This document shows, piece by piece, positions 45,355 to 54,582 of a stretch of 64,000 nt of DNA. The position numbers and the translations under genes are program-made. Every line of letters begins with the position of its first letter. Within the stretch, counting starts at the first letter, position 1. The stretch lies in NCBI RefSeq assembly GCF_014652695.1, contig NZ_BMZH01000002.1, positions 62,001-126,000 of the forward strand, written 5' to 3'. Source of the stretch: Algimonas arctica. GTDB taxonomy: Bacteria; Pseudomonadota; Alphaproteobacteria; Caulobacterales; Maricaulaceae. Under the pieces are notes generated by a model. It had not been told where the DNA came from and did no database searches. It was given only the letters and a program-made list of their open reading frames with translations.

Positions 45355-46233
45355 CTACCTTACAGCCACAGCAACGAGTGTATCGGTGGCATCGAGCCTA
45401 TTAAGGGCACCCTCATAGGCTGGGAGCAAGTCAACAGTATCTAACAACGCAAAATTCGATTTGTGTCCACCGGGCCTGCCCTGAGAAAGCCAATAAATGT
45501 GATTGGAAAGGGGGTAGCGCTGAACACCTTCAACCACGATACTTCTTAAGGCACAGTCTTGCAGGATTGTCCGCAAAGATGTTCGTGTATGCAATACTAA
45601 GTGTTGACTCCAGAGCGTGAAGCGCTTGAACGCTTCGCACCCAAGGTCTTCACTCAGCAAAAAATCTCCCGCATGAGGGACTTCTATGACAAACCGACCT
45701 CCGGGTCTGAGCTTTATCGCAAGACCAGCGAGTATCTCTTTAGGATCGGGAAAATGCTCCAAGCTATGGAACAAAAAGATGACGTCTAGGCTGCCATCTG
45801 CGATCTCGGCGAGTTCATTAGTACACGCAATGCCTAAACTCGTCATCCGGTCCAAATAGGATTTTTGTAACTCAACTCCGATAACGGAATTACAGCTATC
45901 TCGAACCTCTTCAAGAAAATCGCCTGCGCCACAGCCAAAATCACAGATGTCCCTTCCAGCATAGAAGTGTTGATAAGAGGCGGCACGTCTTTGGAGGTCC
46001 CTGAGTCGCTCATAGTCGGGTTTGTTTATACGATATATCTCATCGTCTCGGTAAGCGCCGGTTTTATATTCGTCTTCACCGACATAATGATCTTTGATGT
46101 AGATCACACCAGATGCCCTATCTTTCCAAACTTTCAAGTTCGGAACGTCACGAGTGCCAATAGAAAACACTTCGCTAGAGCTCTCACTGACCAATCCAAG
46201 TTCCACGAGATATTCAAAAATTCTGTTCGACAT
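45355..46233 (-). CDS. Class I SAM-dependent methyltransferase
   Basis: A 292-residue protein from the ATG at 46233 (MSNRIFEYLVEL). It has motif I RDICDFGCGAGDFLEEV, VIGVELQKSY, and the Methyltransf_23 core DVIFLFHSLEHFPDPKEILAGLAIKLRPGGRFVIEVPH. The N-terminal 95 residues are of the type found in C-methyltransferase-like proteins of polysaccharide loci (PNLKVWKDRASGVIYI). Its AT-richer codons contrast with GC-rich debris on both sides, which suggests that it belonged to the island to the left. Confidence 0.85.
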   Translation of the reverse strand: MSNRIFEYLVELGLVSESSSEVFSIGTRDVPNLKVWKDRASGVIYIKDHYVGEDEYKTGAYRDDEIYRINKPDYERLRDLQRRAASYQHFYAGRDICDFGCGAGDFLEEVRDSCNSVIGVELQKSYLDRMTSLGIACTNELAEIADGSLDVIFLFHSLEHFPDPKEILAGLAIKLRPGGRFVIEVPHAGDFLLSEDLGCEAFKRFTLWSQHLVLHTRTSLRTILQDCALRSIVVEGVQRYPLSNHIYWLSQGRPGGHKSNFALLDTVDLLPAYEGALNRLDATDTLVAVAVR

Positions 46234-46489
46234 AATTACGAATCCGCCCAAATTAACTGCAGACACCTGCAAGCGCAGGATTTTGGCGTTCCCGGGATGA
46301 TCCGACCCCCAACATCCAGATTATAATTCTAACAACTTATCCGTGTTTTCTACCTCAGTCCACCCTGAACATTAGCGTTCTCAGGTATTTGGAGCCAACT
46401 TCCCCTAGGCTGCCTGCTCCCGCCCGATCCCCTCCCGGTTGGTTTACGGTTCGCAGACGGGCCGCTATGCGGTTCGGAAGGAACATGGG

Positions 46490-47355
46490 ATGCCTGAGAG
46501 GCTTAGAGAGGCGGGGATGAGTGCCCTCGCATTCGAGAGGAAGCCCGCCGTGGTGCGGGACGCGAAGGTGACTGGGCTCCTTGTTGCGGTTAACAAGACC
46601 AGCAAATCCCACAAGGTGCAGCGTGACATCTGGCAGGGCCCTCGAGGGCGGCGGGTGCTGGTCAAGACCGTCCACCACACCCTCGGGGGCACCGAGGAGA
46701 TGACACTGGACGACGCCCGGAGCCGGGCGCTCGCGGTGCTGGACTAGATCAAACGCGGCATCGACCACAACGCCCCGCCGCCGGACGCCGCCGAGGACGC
46801 GGGCGCATGGACGGTGCGGCGGATGTTCGAGGAGTATGGCACGGCCATGCGCGCGGGGGGCTGTGTCGAGCGGTCCATAAACCGACATGATGGAGAGGCT
46901 GGACCGATACCTGCCCAAGTGGGGAGACCTTCCCATAACTGATGTGAAGCGCAGCGGCGACCGGGAGGAGCACCGCCGGATAACCACCAACCACGGCGCG
47001 ACCATCGCGAACAACGCCATGTGCGATTTCTGCGCCGCCTACAACTTCGCCCTCAAAGTGGTTGACGACCCGGACGCCCTCCCGGGCAACCCGGTCGCGA
47101 CGGTCGCGTTCAACAAGGATCGGGCCAGCAACCGGGTTATAATGCCCGAGGACCTCGCCAACTTGTGGACCCGGGGCAGGCACTGCCAAACCTTCTCCGG
47201 CGCTACATGCACAAGCTCGGTCCTGTCGGGCCTGCGCCCCGGGACCCTCGTTGCCCTGCGCCAGGACTGGGTGCGGCTGAACGATGCGGTAATCTCCATC
47301 TCTCGGATGAAATTGGGCCGCTCATTTGGCCTGCCCCTATCGGGGCACATTAATA
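46490..47355 (+). pseudogene. Phage-type tyrosine integrase, degenerate and truncated
   Basis: Frame 1 begins MPERLREAGMSALAFERKPA and continues through VNKTSKSHKVQRDIW to LDDARSRALAVLD, then TAG at 46745 (one change from CAG) followed by IKRGIDHNAPPPD. After a frameshift the core-binding domain appears (RYLPKWGDLPITDVKRSGD; CDFCAAYNFALKVVDDPD). The catalytic domain reads NRVIMPEDLANLW, then SGLRPGTLVALRQDW (first catalytic Arg) and MKLGRSFGLPLSGH. The HxxR and Tyr parts are gone because another IS fragment starts there. Confidence 0.75.
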
Positions 47356-47475
47356 TAGTGGGTCTGGTGGAACACTTCTTGTATTGTTTATAGCTTTTCT
47401 CGGAGGGCTTCGTAAGGGGTTTTCCCTGCAAAGTCACCATGCGGTCTTTTTAAAGGTGGGGTAGGAAGACCGCTT
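47356..47475 (-). mobile_element. Fragment of an IS481/IS3-like element (3' end)
   Basis: The minus strand ends an open frame with KRPHGDFAGKTPYEALREKL and a stop, the typical C-terminus of integrase-core (IS481-like) transposases. It is followed by an end-like sequence TGTTCCACCAGACCCAC at about 47360-47376. Only about 120 bases remain. Confidence 0.5.
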
Positions 47476-47568
47476 ACGATTATCAGCGTCCGGCATATGT
47501 AATTCTAAAAGTAATGCCCCCTTCCAGTCACTTTTCATATGCGTTGCCCTTGGGGCCTTTCCACATTT

Positions 47569-48930
47569 CTACCCTGTTCGATCTGCGCTGGCGAACCTTG
47601 TCTCGACCGTTGGGCAAAGCCGGGCCGCGCAAATTATAACTGTAATTAGGAGAAATTGGCTGCGCAGCGGATAATCAATAAAGCTATTCAGAGCAGCCAA
47701 TAACACAACTAGCATCATTGCATATTGCGACGTTGAAGTCATGCAGCTCTTCCTAAATCCACGCCACACTGCATAAAGCCCGATTAAGGTCAACAATCCG
47801 ATCGGCAAGATTCCATATTCAATAAAAATCTCGAAGAATTCGTTATGAGCGTGATTGACATATTTAAATGAAGCTAATTCAGGCGCCTCATAGGACGCGT
47901 AGACTTGCGAAAAACTGCCTGCCCCGGTGCCCCAAAACCACTGATCGGCGAGAATGGTCAGGGAGAGCTCATTTATGCCCAGGCGTGAGAGCGGCGTATT
48001 TTCAATGGACGTGACACCTAGTCCAGACAACTTCGGACTAGTGAAAATGATCACAATTATCGCGGCCAAACATCCTCCACCCAACAAGGGCATTACGGCC
48101 TGAGACCGGAACCGCCGAGGGGGTTCCCTTACCTTTCTCGCATAAATCCAAATTGTGCCAAGAACGGCGACCGCCCCAAGAATGTAGCCGGCGACAGATC
48201 CAGCCGCGATTAGACATATAAAAAATATGAAAAACGCAGAAAGACCCAGTATATGAAGGAACGCGTCCGGCAGACCACTGGATCGCTTTAACGATATTAC
48301 CCATAGTGCCAGAATGGGCATGGACAGCAGCATATGGGTCGCCTGATGATTAATATTGGCGTAAGCGCCAGATGGCGTCCCCCCTGATCGCACCCGCCAG
48401 AGATAATCGCCAAAGTTTGACGGTATAAGGACCTGTAAGAAGCCCCAGAGCGCACTGATGAGCGAGATGATAAGGAGAGCGCCCAGCAGCCATATAAAGC
48501 GTTTCTGATCGAGGCCGACAGCGACAAAAGCAGCCAGCAAAGCGGGCATCAGCTCGCTCATCATGATCAGCGTTTTGCCGGGCGTCATCGACAAAGGCAG
48601 CCAGGGAAGGTCTCTTTCAAAATATGACAGTTCCGCGACAACCGTCTCTCTAAACGGCAGGGCCGCCCAGAGAGATGGCGGCAGGGGAAGAACTTGCAGC
48701 CCCAATATAATAAAAAGCATTAGAAAAAATGCGGCCAGAGGGCGCGAAAACGCTTCAATCTGAGAGCGCGGTGCGGTCATGAGCAGGAGAACAAGGAGAA
48801 AAGCGCTTGCCCCATTCGTGATCAAGCGCAGCTCTAACCCTTCCGTCGAGGACCCACCAAACAGATAGGCAAGCAATATGATAGGCAAAAGCGCAAGCCA
48901 CGCCAGCGTCTGATAGAGAGAGGGGTTCAT
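47569..48930 (-). CDS. O-antigen ligase/polymerase family membrane protein (Wzy_C)
   Basis: A 453-residue protein from the ATG at 48930, overlapping the upstream stop by four bases; a longer in-frame start at 49041 would lie in the upstream gene. It has about eleven to twelve hydrophobic segments and the Wzy_C hallmark FKYVNHAHNEFFEIFIEYGIL in the periplasmic loop (residues about 345-365), preceded by GTGAGSFSQVYASYE. Members polymerise or ligate lipid-linked glycans. With a separate Wzy-like protein at 33833, there are two candidates for the polymerase. It forms an operon with wzc. Confidence 0.88.
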   Translation of the reverse strand: MNPSLYQTLAWLALLPIILLAYLFGGSSTEGLELRLITNGASAFLLVLLLMTAPRSQIEAFSRPLAAFFLMLFIILGLQVLPLPPSLWAALPFRETVVAELSYFERDLPWLPLSMTPGKTLIMMSELMPALLAAFVAVGLDQKRFIWLLGALLIISLISALWGFLQVLIPSNFGDYLWRVRSGGTPSGAYANINHQATHMLLSMPILALWVISLKRSSGLPDAFLHILGLSAFFIFFICLIAAGSVAGYILGAVAVLGTIWIYARKVREPPRRFRSQAVMPLLGGGCLAAIIVIIFTSPKLSGLGVTSIENTPLSRLGINELSLTILADQWFWGTGAGSFSQVYASYEAPELASFKYVNHAHNEFFEIFIEYGILPIGLLTLIGLYAVWRGFRKSCMTSTSQYAMMLVVLLAALNSFIDYPLRSQFLLITVIICAARLCPTVETRFASADRTG

Positions 48931-49961
48931 TTCTCCCCCTCGCTCTGAAGCCAACGCAGGCTCACCTGCTTCACGAGAATATCCGAGCTTTGCGGAAACC
49001 GGCCGGCCACGCCTTGCAGCGTCAATGTGGCGAAGTCGCAATCCTCATCCCCCAAGACCCGATACTCAAACATTTCCGGGGTTGCGCTGAGACGCAGAGG
49101 TCCAGCTTTCATCGGCGTTGTGTTGTGCCCTTCACACCTTAGCACCCATTCATAGCGGCCCACATCTTCTGAGGCGTAGCCCGACATCGCGCTTGCGAAA
49201 AGGAACTCCCCTTGTCCCAAAGGAAAGGTTTGGCGCATAATCCAGGGGGTGCCGCGACCATTGAAAAATGCCGCGACACCGCCGCCGGGTATGAATTCGG
49301 CGTTGGTTGATAATTGCCAGTTGAAAGGAGCCGCCCCCCCCTGATTGTTCAATTCAGGATCATAAAGACCCCTCTTTGGATCCGGAGTTACTCCAACAAA
49401 CTCCTGAAAGGCGGCATAGGCTTGATCCCACCCACTCAGCTGGATCAACGCGTCTAGATAATTGGGCTGCGCCGAAGGGGTGACACGGAAGGCTGGCAAC
49501 AAACGGCTGATATTATACCCAGATTGGGCGAGAGCCTCTCGCAAATAGGCATTTGCCCAATATGGTTGACTCTTCAGAACAGGCAGAACCTCATCGTGGA
49601 GATTAAAAGCTACAATTGTCTGCGCCAGGCCTTTGGCATAGCTTTGAGCGTTTTGCGGATCTGTTTTGAACAGGCCCGTATAAAGGGCGACAAACTCTTT
49701 TGGCCGCCCGTTAAGCAGAGCCTCATTGGCTAAAAAGAGTCGCGCCACCTCATGCCGGGGGTTTCGGTTAAAAATGATGCGAGCCGCTTCAATTGGGTAG
49801 GTTCCGGTTTCTAAGAAAACGGACCCTGCGTGATCGGAAAGTCGGATCGTTTCGATTGGATTAAGCGAAAGAGCGTTTTGTCGACCCTCCGCCCCCTGCC
49901 TCCCAAGAAAAATGGTCACGCATAGCCCCGTGATTGCAAAAACCAGGAGAAGCCACCTCAT
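48927..49961 (-). CDS. Membrane-anchored periplasmic protein with TPR-like and beta-sandwich parts
   Basis: A 344-residue protein from the ATG at 49961 (MRWLLLVFAITGLCVTIFLG, a membrane anchor or signal). The middle (residues about 55-190) is helical and TPR-like (EVARLFLANEALLNGRPKEF; TDPQNAQSYAKGLAQTI), and the C-terminal half looks like a beta-sandwich with a carbohydrate-binding character (FNWQLSTNAEFIPGGGVAAF; YEWVLRCEGHNTTPMKAGPL). No exact family is known to me. The position between wzc and the Wzy_C gene suggests a partner in polymer assembly. The longer in-frame start at 50177 overlaps wzc and is unlikely. Confidence 0.75.
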   Translation of the reverse strand: MRWLLLVFAITGLCVTIFLGRQGAEGRQNALSLNPIETIRLSDHAGSVFLETGTYPIEAARIIFNRNPRHEVARLFLANEALLNGRPKEFVALYTGLFKTDPQNAQSYAKGLAQTIVAFNLHDEVLPVLKSQPYWANAYLREALAQSGYNISRLLPAFRVTPSAQPNYLDALIQLSGWDQAYAAFQEFVGVTPDPKRGLYDPELNNQGGAAPFNWQLSTNAEFIPGGGVAAFFNGRGTPWIMRQTFPLGQGEFLFASAMSGYASEDVGRYEWVLRCEGHNTTPMKAGPLRLSATPEMFEYRVLGDEDCDFATLTLQGVAGRFPQSSDILVKQVSLRWLQSEGEK

Positions 49962-49998
49962 AACAATCCTTGGATAAGCATTGGACCCCAGTCGTCTT

Positions 49999-52236
49999 TT
50001 ACTTTTCAGTAAACAGATTGATTTTACGCAAGGCCTTGATTTTAGAAGACGACTTGTCCGCTGCGCCATAAGCGTACGCCCCGTCTCCGTAAGCGTAATA
50101 ATAATATCCGCTATCATATCCTGTCCGCTTGGCGTCAAACTGGTTGAGCACAGCACCGATAATGTTCGCGTTGACATCCTTGAGCCTGTCGACCGTCCGT
50201 CGCGCCGAGGGTTTGCGGATCTTACCGCTTTTCATGACAACAATGGTTGCCTGACAGACCGAACTTAAAGTCAATGCGTCTGTCAGCCCCAGTACGGGCG
50301 GCGCATCCACCAGGACAAGGTCAAAAGTGCCTTCAGCCTCTCGTATAATTTGTCTCAAGCGATCACTGGAAATGATCTGGGACGGGTTGGGTGGAATAAC
50401 TCCACTCGGCAAGAGGTAGAGCCCCTCCATCTTTGATGAGATGATGTTCTCAGACAGCTCGTCCTTTGATGTCAAAAGGCCTGACAGGCCGATACTGTCC
50501 GCCTTATCGGCCACAAAGGACGGTTTTCGCATATCCGCATCTATGATGAGTACTTTTTTACCAATCTTAGAGAAAGCAATTCCGAGCGCCATCACCGTGC
50601 TTGATTTGCCTTCTCCTGGATTAGTACTCGTTAAAATTATACTTTTTGGCGTGCCGCTTTCGCTTGAGAACTCAAGCGCTGTTCGCCCTGAGTAATAGGC
50701 TTCCGCCACAGCAGAACGCGGATTCGAAAACTGATCGGCGATTGACCCTTCCTTTTCATCCGTTTTGGGGACAACGGCGAGCACCGGCAGCGATAGCGCC
50801 TTCTTGATATCGTCCGGCACCTTAATGGTATCATCAATAAAGCTGAGCCCGAAAGCAAGTCCCACACCGAGCGCCAAACTTAAGATCACAGCTTGCAGTA
50901 CATTGCGTGTCAAACTCGGCTCAAAAGGCACTCTCGGCGGCAAGGCCCTGTCCACCACTGAAATCTGACTGGAACCAACCCCCCCGGCAATGCTGACCTC
51001 CTTAAGTCGCTGAAGGAGCGCGTCATATTGGGAGCGCGCCGTATCTACATTGCGTTGCAAAATCGTATAATTCACGCGCTTAGTTCGATCTTCACTCAGG
51101 TTTGAACGGAGCTCATTAAAGCGCTGTCGCAAAACAGCCTCTTGCGTTTGTGCGGCTAAAAATTTCGCTTCTTCGGCCGCTATAATCTGCGCTTTGATTT
51201 CGGCGATTGCCGGATTAATGGCATCAAGGCGCGATTGGATATTCAGAACATCGGGATGAGACGGACCTCTGCTCTGAATGAGTTGCTGATATTCATCTTC
51301 CAACTCGCGCTTCTCACTCATAAGCTCTTGGATTTCAGAATTTTTGAGAGTCTGCTCAGACGCACTCGAATCTCTTGCAGCCAGATAGGCTTGTTCTAAT
51401 TCAGTCGTTCGACTTTGCGCCTGGGCCAGCTCAGCATTTAAACTCAGGATTGTGCTCGCCTCAAGCGGCGTTGTTCTATTCTCTCCAGTCGGTACGTCCA
51501 GAATTCCTGCGTCTTCAGCATATCCGACAACTTCAAGCTCGAATTGTTCTAGCGCCGTTCTAGATTGCACGATCCGTTCAGTCAGGAATTTCCTCGCATA
51601 GGCTGTCGCGTTATACCTTCGTTCGAGGGTCGACTCGATAAAGTTATCAACAATTGCATTCGCAATACTCGCTGCTTCATTTCGACCCGGACTGATGTAG
51701 GTTACCTTAACCAAACGGCTACGCCCTTCAGGCTCCACCCGAATATTTTCCTGAATTTTCCTAGCCGCAACCTCTCGACGTGTTACCCGATCTAAGCTCT
51801 GGTCAACAAAAGATGGATCATTCACCAGCCCTAGCGAATTGACCACGCGCTCTGCTAAAACACGGCTTTGTAACAGTTCATATTGCGTTGCCATAAACTC
51901 GGCATCTGCAATAAAGCCCGGCTCGGCAGCCCCATCGACAATCTGATTTTCCTGTTTCTGGATTTCGATGGACGCGGACGCCTTATACAAAGGCGTTGAA
52001 CTGAGGGTGAGAAGGAAGCCGGCCCCTATTCCTACAAGGAGGAGGCCGATAATTAGCCACTTGAACCTGGTGAGTGTAGCGATAGCCCCCCAAAAATCGA
52101 AGCCTTCCTGCTCATCAGCGTTTTGACCATAAGACAGTCGGGGGTCGAATACGCGATCATATTCATCTGATTGGGGAGGGGAAATTACAACGTTGTCCCG
52201 TTGGCCCCTTCTTTCCTCGATCTCACGGTTATTCAT
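49999..52236 (-). CDS. wzc: Polysaccharide co-polymerase and BY-type tyrosine kinase (Wzc/ExoP)
   Basis: A 745-residue inner-membrane protein. An N-terminal Wzz domain follows a first membrane segment (LIIGLLLVGIGAGFLLTL); a long periplasmic coiled-coil region and a second membrane segment near residue 440 (VLQAVILSLALGVGLAFGL) come next. The kinase has Walker A STNPGEGKSSTVMALG, Walker A' VLIIDADMRKPS and Walker B LVLVDAPPVLG. The C-terminus is a tyrosine cluster (GYDSGYYYYAYGDGAYAYG), the autophosphorylation tail. It controls polymer length and export together with Wza. First gene of the 52236-47569 operon. Confidence 0.95.
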   Translation of the reverse strand: MNNREIEERRGQRDNVVISPPQSDEYDRVFDPRLSYGQNADEQEGFDFWGAIATLTRFKWLIIGLLLVGIGAGFLLTLSSTPLYKASASIEIQKQENQIVDGAAEPGFIADAEFMATQYELLQSRVLAERVVNSLGLVNDPSFVDQSLDRVTRREVAARKIQENIRVEPEGRSRLVKVTYISPGRNEAASIANAIVDNFIESTLERRYNATAYARKFLTERIVQSRTALEQFELEVVGYAEDAGILDVPTGENRTTPLEASTILSLNAELAQAQSRTTELEQAYLAARDSSASEQTLKNSEIQELMSEKRELEDEYQQLIQSRGPSHPDVLNIQSRLDAINPAIAEIKAQIIAAEEAKFLAAQTQEAVLRQRFNELRSNLSEDRTKRVNYTILQRNVDTARSQYDALLQRLKEVSIAGGVGSSQISVVDRALPPRVPFEPSLTRNVLQAVILSLALGVGLAFGLSFIDDTIKVPDDIKKALSLPVLAVVPKTDEKEGSIADQFSNPRSAVAEAYYSGRTALEFSSESGTPKSIILTSTNPGEGKSSTVMALGIAFSKIGKKVLIIDADMRKPSFVADKADSIGLSGLLTSKDELSENIISSKMEGLYLLPSGVIPPNPSQIISSDRLRQIIREAEGTFDLVLVDAPPVLGLTDALTLSSVCQATIVVMKSGKIRKPSARRTVDRLKDVNANIIGAVLNQFDAKRTGYDSGYYYYAYGDGAYAYGAADKSSSKIKALRKINLFTEK

Positions 52237-52667
52237 CAGCTTAATATTCCCGTGGCCACGCTACTTTGCGAGTCCTTGTTTCTCTCTCTGGTTACCTATT
52301 GCTATGAAGCAAAAGCCTCAAGGACGAAATCCATGAGATTTGATCACCATAACGACGTGCCAAGTAGGTTTACTCATATGTCATATTTCTTGGCGCCAGC
52401 CACGGGTTTTGCTTTTCACATAATGCCTTCCTAGTGTTTTGAGGTAAGCTTGGCTACCGACGCTCCGCAAGCCTTAACTCCCTTTAACCCCGAACGACTC
52501 CGTGCTCGAGTCGACACCGCACGTCACACCGACCGGCTTTCGTTAAAGTGGTACCTGATAGTGCTTAGGCGTCCCCGGACATGAGAAATGCTCGGAACCG
52601 AGCGCTCAACCCCTCGGAGATATTACAGTACGCAAAGAGGCCTGGCCTTCGACATGGTCGGAAACGC
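52237..52667. promoter_or_regulatory. Region upstream of wzc, no gene seen
   Basis: About 430 bases containing the wzc promoter region by position. I could not assign promoter boxes. No supported gene. Confidence 0.35.
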
Positions 52668-52810
52668 ACGCCTTAGGGGGCTATCTGGATCGAATGAGTG
52701 CCCCGATTCCCGGAACAATCGTCATGTGGCGCGGCTTCTCCCGGTTGTCTGATCTTGACGAAGGTTACCGGGTGGCAAAATCAACAGGACCTCCACTTGT
52801 GGGTAATTGA
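52668..52810 (+). pseudogene. IS4-type transposase C-terminal relic
   Basis: A frame ending at TGA 52808-52810 reads ALGGYLDRMSAPIPGTIVM, WRGFSRLSDLDEGYRVAKS. IS4-type transposases often end with LGG-x-L-x-RKxDG-x-PG-x-x-x-LWRG-x-x-RL-x-D. Only about 45 codons remain. Confidence 0.5.
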
Positions 52811-52965
52811 AAGGTAGGAACACCGCTTTCACCTCTTGGCGAAGACCCAAGGAGTCAGGATAGAATTTTCTAGAGCTGGAACGCCAACGGTAATGCCCAA
52901 ATGAAGTCTTTCAATAGATTCTGTCCGAGAAGGGCTGTTAAATGGAAACTGCGTCCACTCCATAG

Positions 52966-53090
52966 CCGAGGCCTAACATCGCGAGAATTTGCAGATTTAT
53001 CATCCCGGTGCTACAGGAATAATAAGAAAATGGCCACTGGATTTTAACACTGAACCTGGACCACCCAGACCAAGCACCTCAAACTGCCGA
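52966..53090 (+). mobile_element. Fragment of IS3 right end, related to the relic at 25590-26730
   Basis: About 120 bases match the region 26635-26715 by eye: GCGAGAATTTGCAGATTTAT against GCGAGAATTTGCAAATTTAT, then AAGAAAATGGCC, then CTGAACC. It is the 3' end of the same IS type. No coding part survives. Confidence 0.7.
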
Positions 53091-53135
53091 GCTAAAACTG
53101 AGCAGGTGGTCCACCAGACCGGGGCAGATCATAAC

Positions 53136-54119
53136 TTACTTCGCTAAGATGGCAGTCCAGTTCTCACGGTACCAGTCCACAAATTTTGGCACACCCTCCG
53201 ACAGAGGCGTGCTTGGCGCAAAGCCGAAGTCGCGCCCAGCGGCGTCAACATTGGCATAGGTGTTAGAGACGTCACCGGCCTGTTTGGGAAGAATGATTTT
53301 ATTTTTGGCTTCGCGCCCGCAGGCTTCCTCCACCGCAACCACAAGCTCCATCAGTGTGTTGGGATTGTTATTTCCAAGATTGTAAATAGCGTGACCTGTT
53401 TTCGGAGGCATGCGCATTAAGGTTGGGAGGATCCGCACTATGTCGCCTACGAAAGTGAAGTCACGGCGCATTTTGTCTGGCGCGAAGAGGGTAATCGGCT
53501 GATCGTTTAGAATGCGATCGGTGAAAATAAAATAGGCCATGTCAGGACGGCCCCAGGCACCGTATACAGTGAAAAACCGAAGGCCGGTTTGCGGTATTCC
53601 ATAAAGCGATGCGTAGCTTTCGGCCATCATCTCTCCGCCTAATTTCGTCGCTGCATAGAGTGAGGCCGGTTTGCGAACACTGTCGTTCTCATGAAATGGG
53701 CCACCATCACGGTCGCCGTACACGCTACTGCTACTTGCATAAGCGAGGTGTTTTAGCCCTGGTGTGTGGCGGGCCAACTCGAGAATATTGAGGTGGCCAA
53801 CAATATTGCTGTCCACATATGCGCGAGGGTTCTCGAGACTGTAACGCACTCCTGCCTGTGCTGCGAGATGCAAGATGTGTGTAAGACTAGTCCCCTCAGT
53901 GGCCCGGAATAATGCGTCGTGATCGGAAATATCAAGTTCGGAAAACTCGAAGTTTGGCTGCGCCTTCAAAACGTTCAGTCTCGCTTGTTTGAGCGCAGGG
54001 GTATAGTAGTCATTTAAATTATCGACACCAAGCACGCGGAAGCCTGACGCCATCAATTTTTGTGATGCATGGAACCCGATAAAGCCCGCGGCTCCGGTGA
54101 CGAGGATAGTCTCTTTCAT
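53136..54119 (-). CDS. UDP-glucuronate 4-epimerase
   Basis: A 327-residue SDR epimerase. It has the NAD loop ILVTGAAGFIGFHASQKLM, the UDP-GlcA-epimerase-specific GVDNLNDYYTPALKQARL, the catalytic SSSSVYGDRDGGPF with SLYAATKLGGEMM, and LRFFTVYGAWGRPDMAYFIF with RRDFTFVGDIVRI. It interconverts UDP-glucuronate and UDP-galacturonate. The substrate comes from Ugd at 24002. The enzyme supplies an acidic sugar for the polysaccharide. Gene lies between IS relics. Confidence 0.93.
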   Translation of the reverse strand: MKETILVTGAAGFIGFHASQKLMASGFRVLGVDNLNDYYTPALKQARLNVLKAQPNFEFSELDISDHDALFRATEGTSLTHILHLAAQAGVRYSLENPRAYVDSNIVGHLNILELARHTPGLKHLAYASSSSVYGDRDGGPFHENDSVRKPASLYAATKLGGEMMAESYASLYGIPQTGLRFFTVYGAWGRPDMAYFIFTDRILNDQPITLFAPDKMRRDFTFVGDIVRILPTLMRMPPKTGHAIYNLGNNNPNTLMELVVAVEEACGREAKNKIILPKQAGDVSNTYANVDAAGRDFGFAPSTPLSEGVPKFVDWYRENWTAILAK

Positions 54120-54232
54120 TGATATGACCTATTTTTTGGAGCGCACAAAGCCAGAGATGGCCGTGACGTTTAGCTCGGATTCGGGACTAATGCGACCCGT
54201 TCAATATTGACCCCACCCTATGAGGCAGTCCG

Positions 54233-54527
54233 CTAAAGGTAATGTCGGACCCCGTTGATCCTCACAAAGACCTCGTCGTGGTGCAGCTTCCATTGTATTC
54301 TGGCACAGATACGCTGAACTTGTCGACAAAACTTACTTAGCGAACACCAAACCAAACCGTTTAAGCCAGAGTCGGATACTCTCATAGCGCACGTCAACCC
54401 TTCGGTCCTGCAGCAGATCTTCAACATTCCTTAGCGACACAAGAAAGCGGACGTATATCATCACGGATAGTTTGATGGAGTCCCGAGACGCTTGGAAGTC
54501 GGGGAATGGGTTCAGGATCAGGCGCAA
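54233..54527 (-). pseudogene. IS6-family transposase relic
   Basis: Two frames give MIYVRFLVSLRNVEDLLQDR, VDVRYESIRLWLKRFGLVFAK, then a frameshift and WKLHHDEVFVRINGVRHYL before a stop. These match the start of IS6/IS26-type DDE transposases (FPLSLRDVEDLL; VSYETIRRWV; WHLDEVFVKINGERHYLW, first catalytic Asp replaced by the DEVF region). The remainder is missing. Confidence 0.75.
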
Positions 54528-54582
54528 CCGCTATCCCATCACTTCAAGGGTATGTTCCGCTGAGAGTGCCCCTTTGCCAGCC

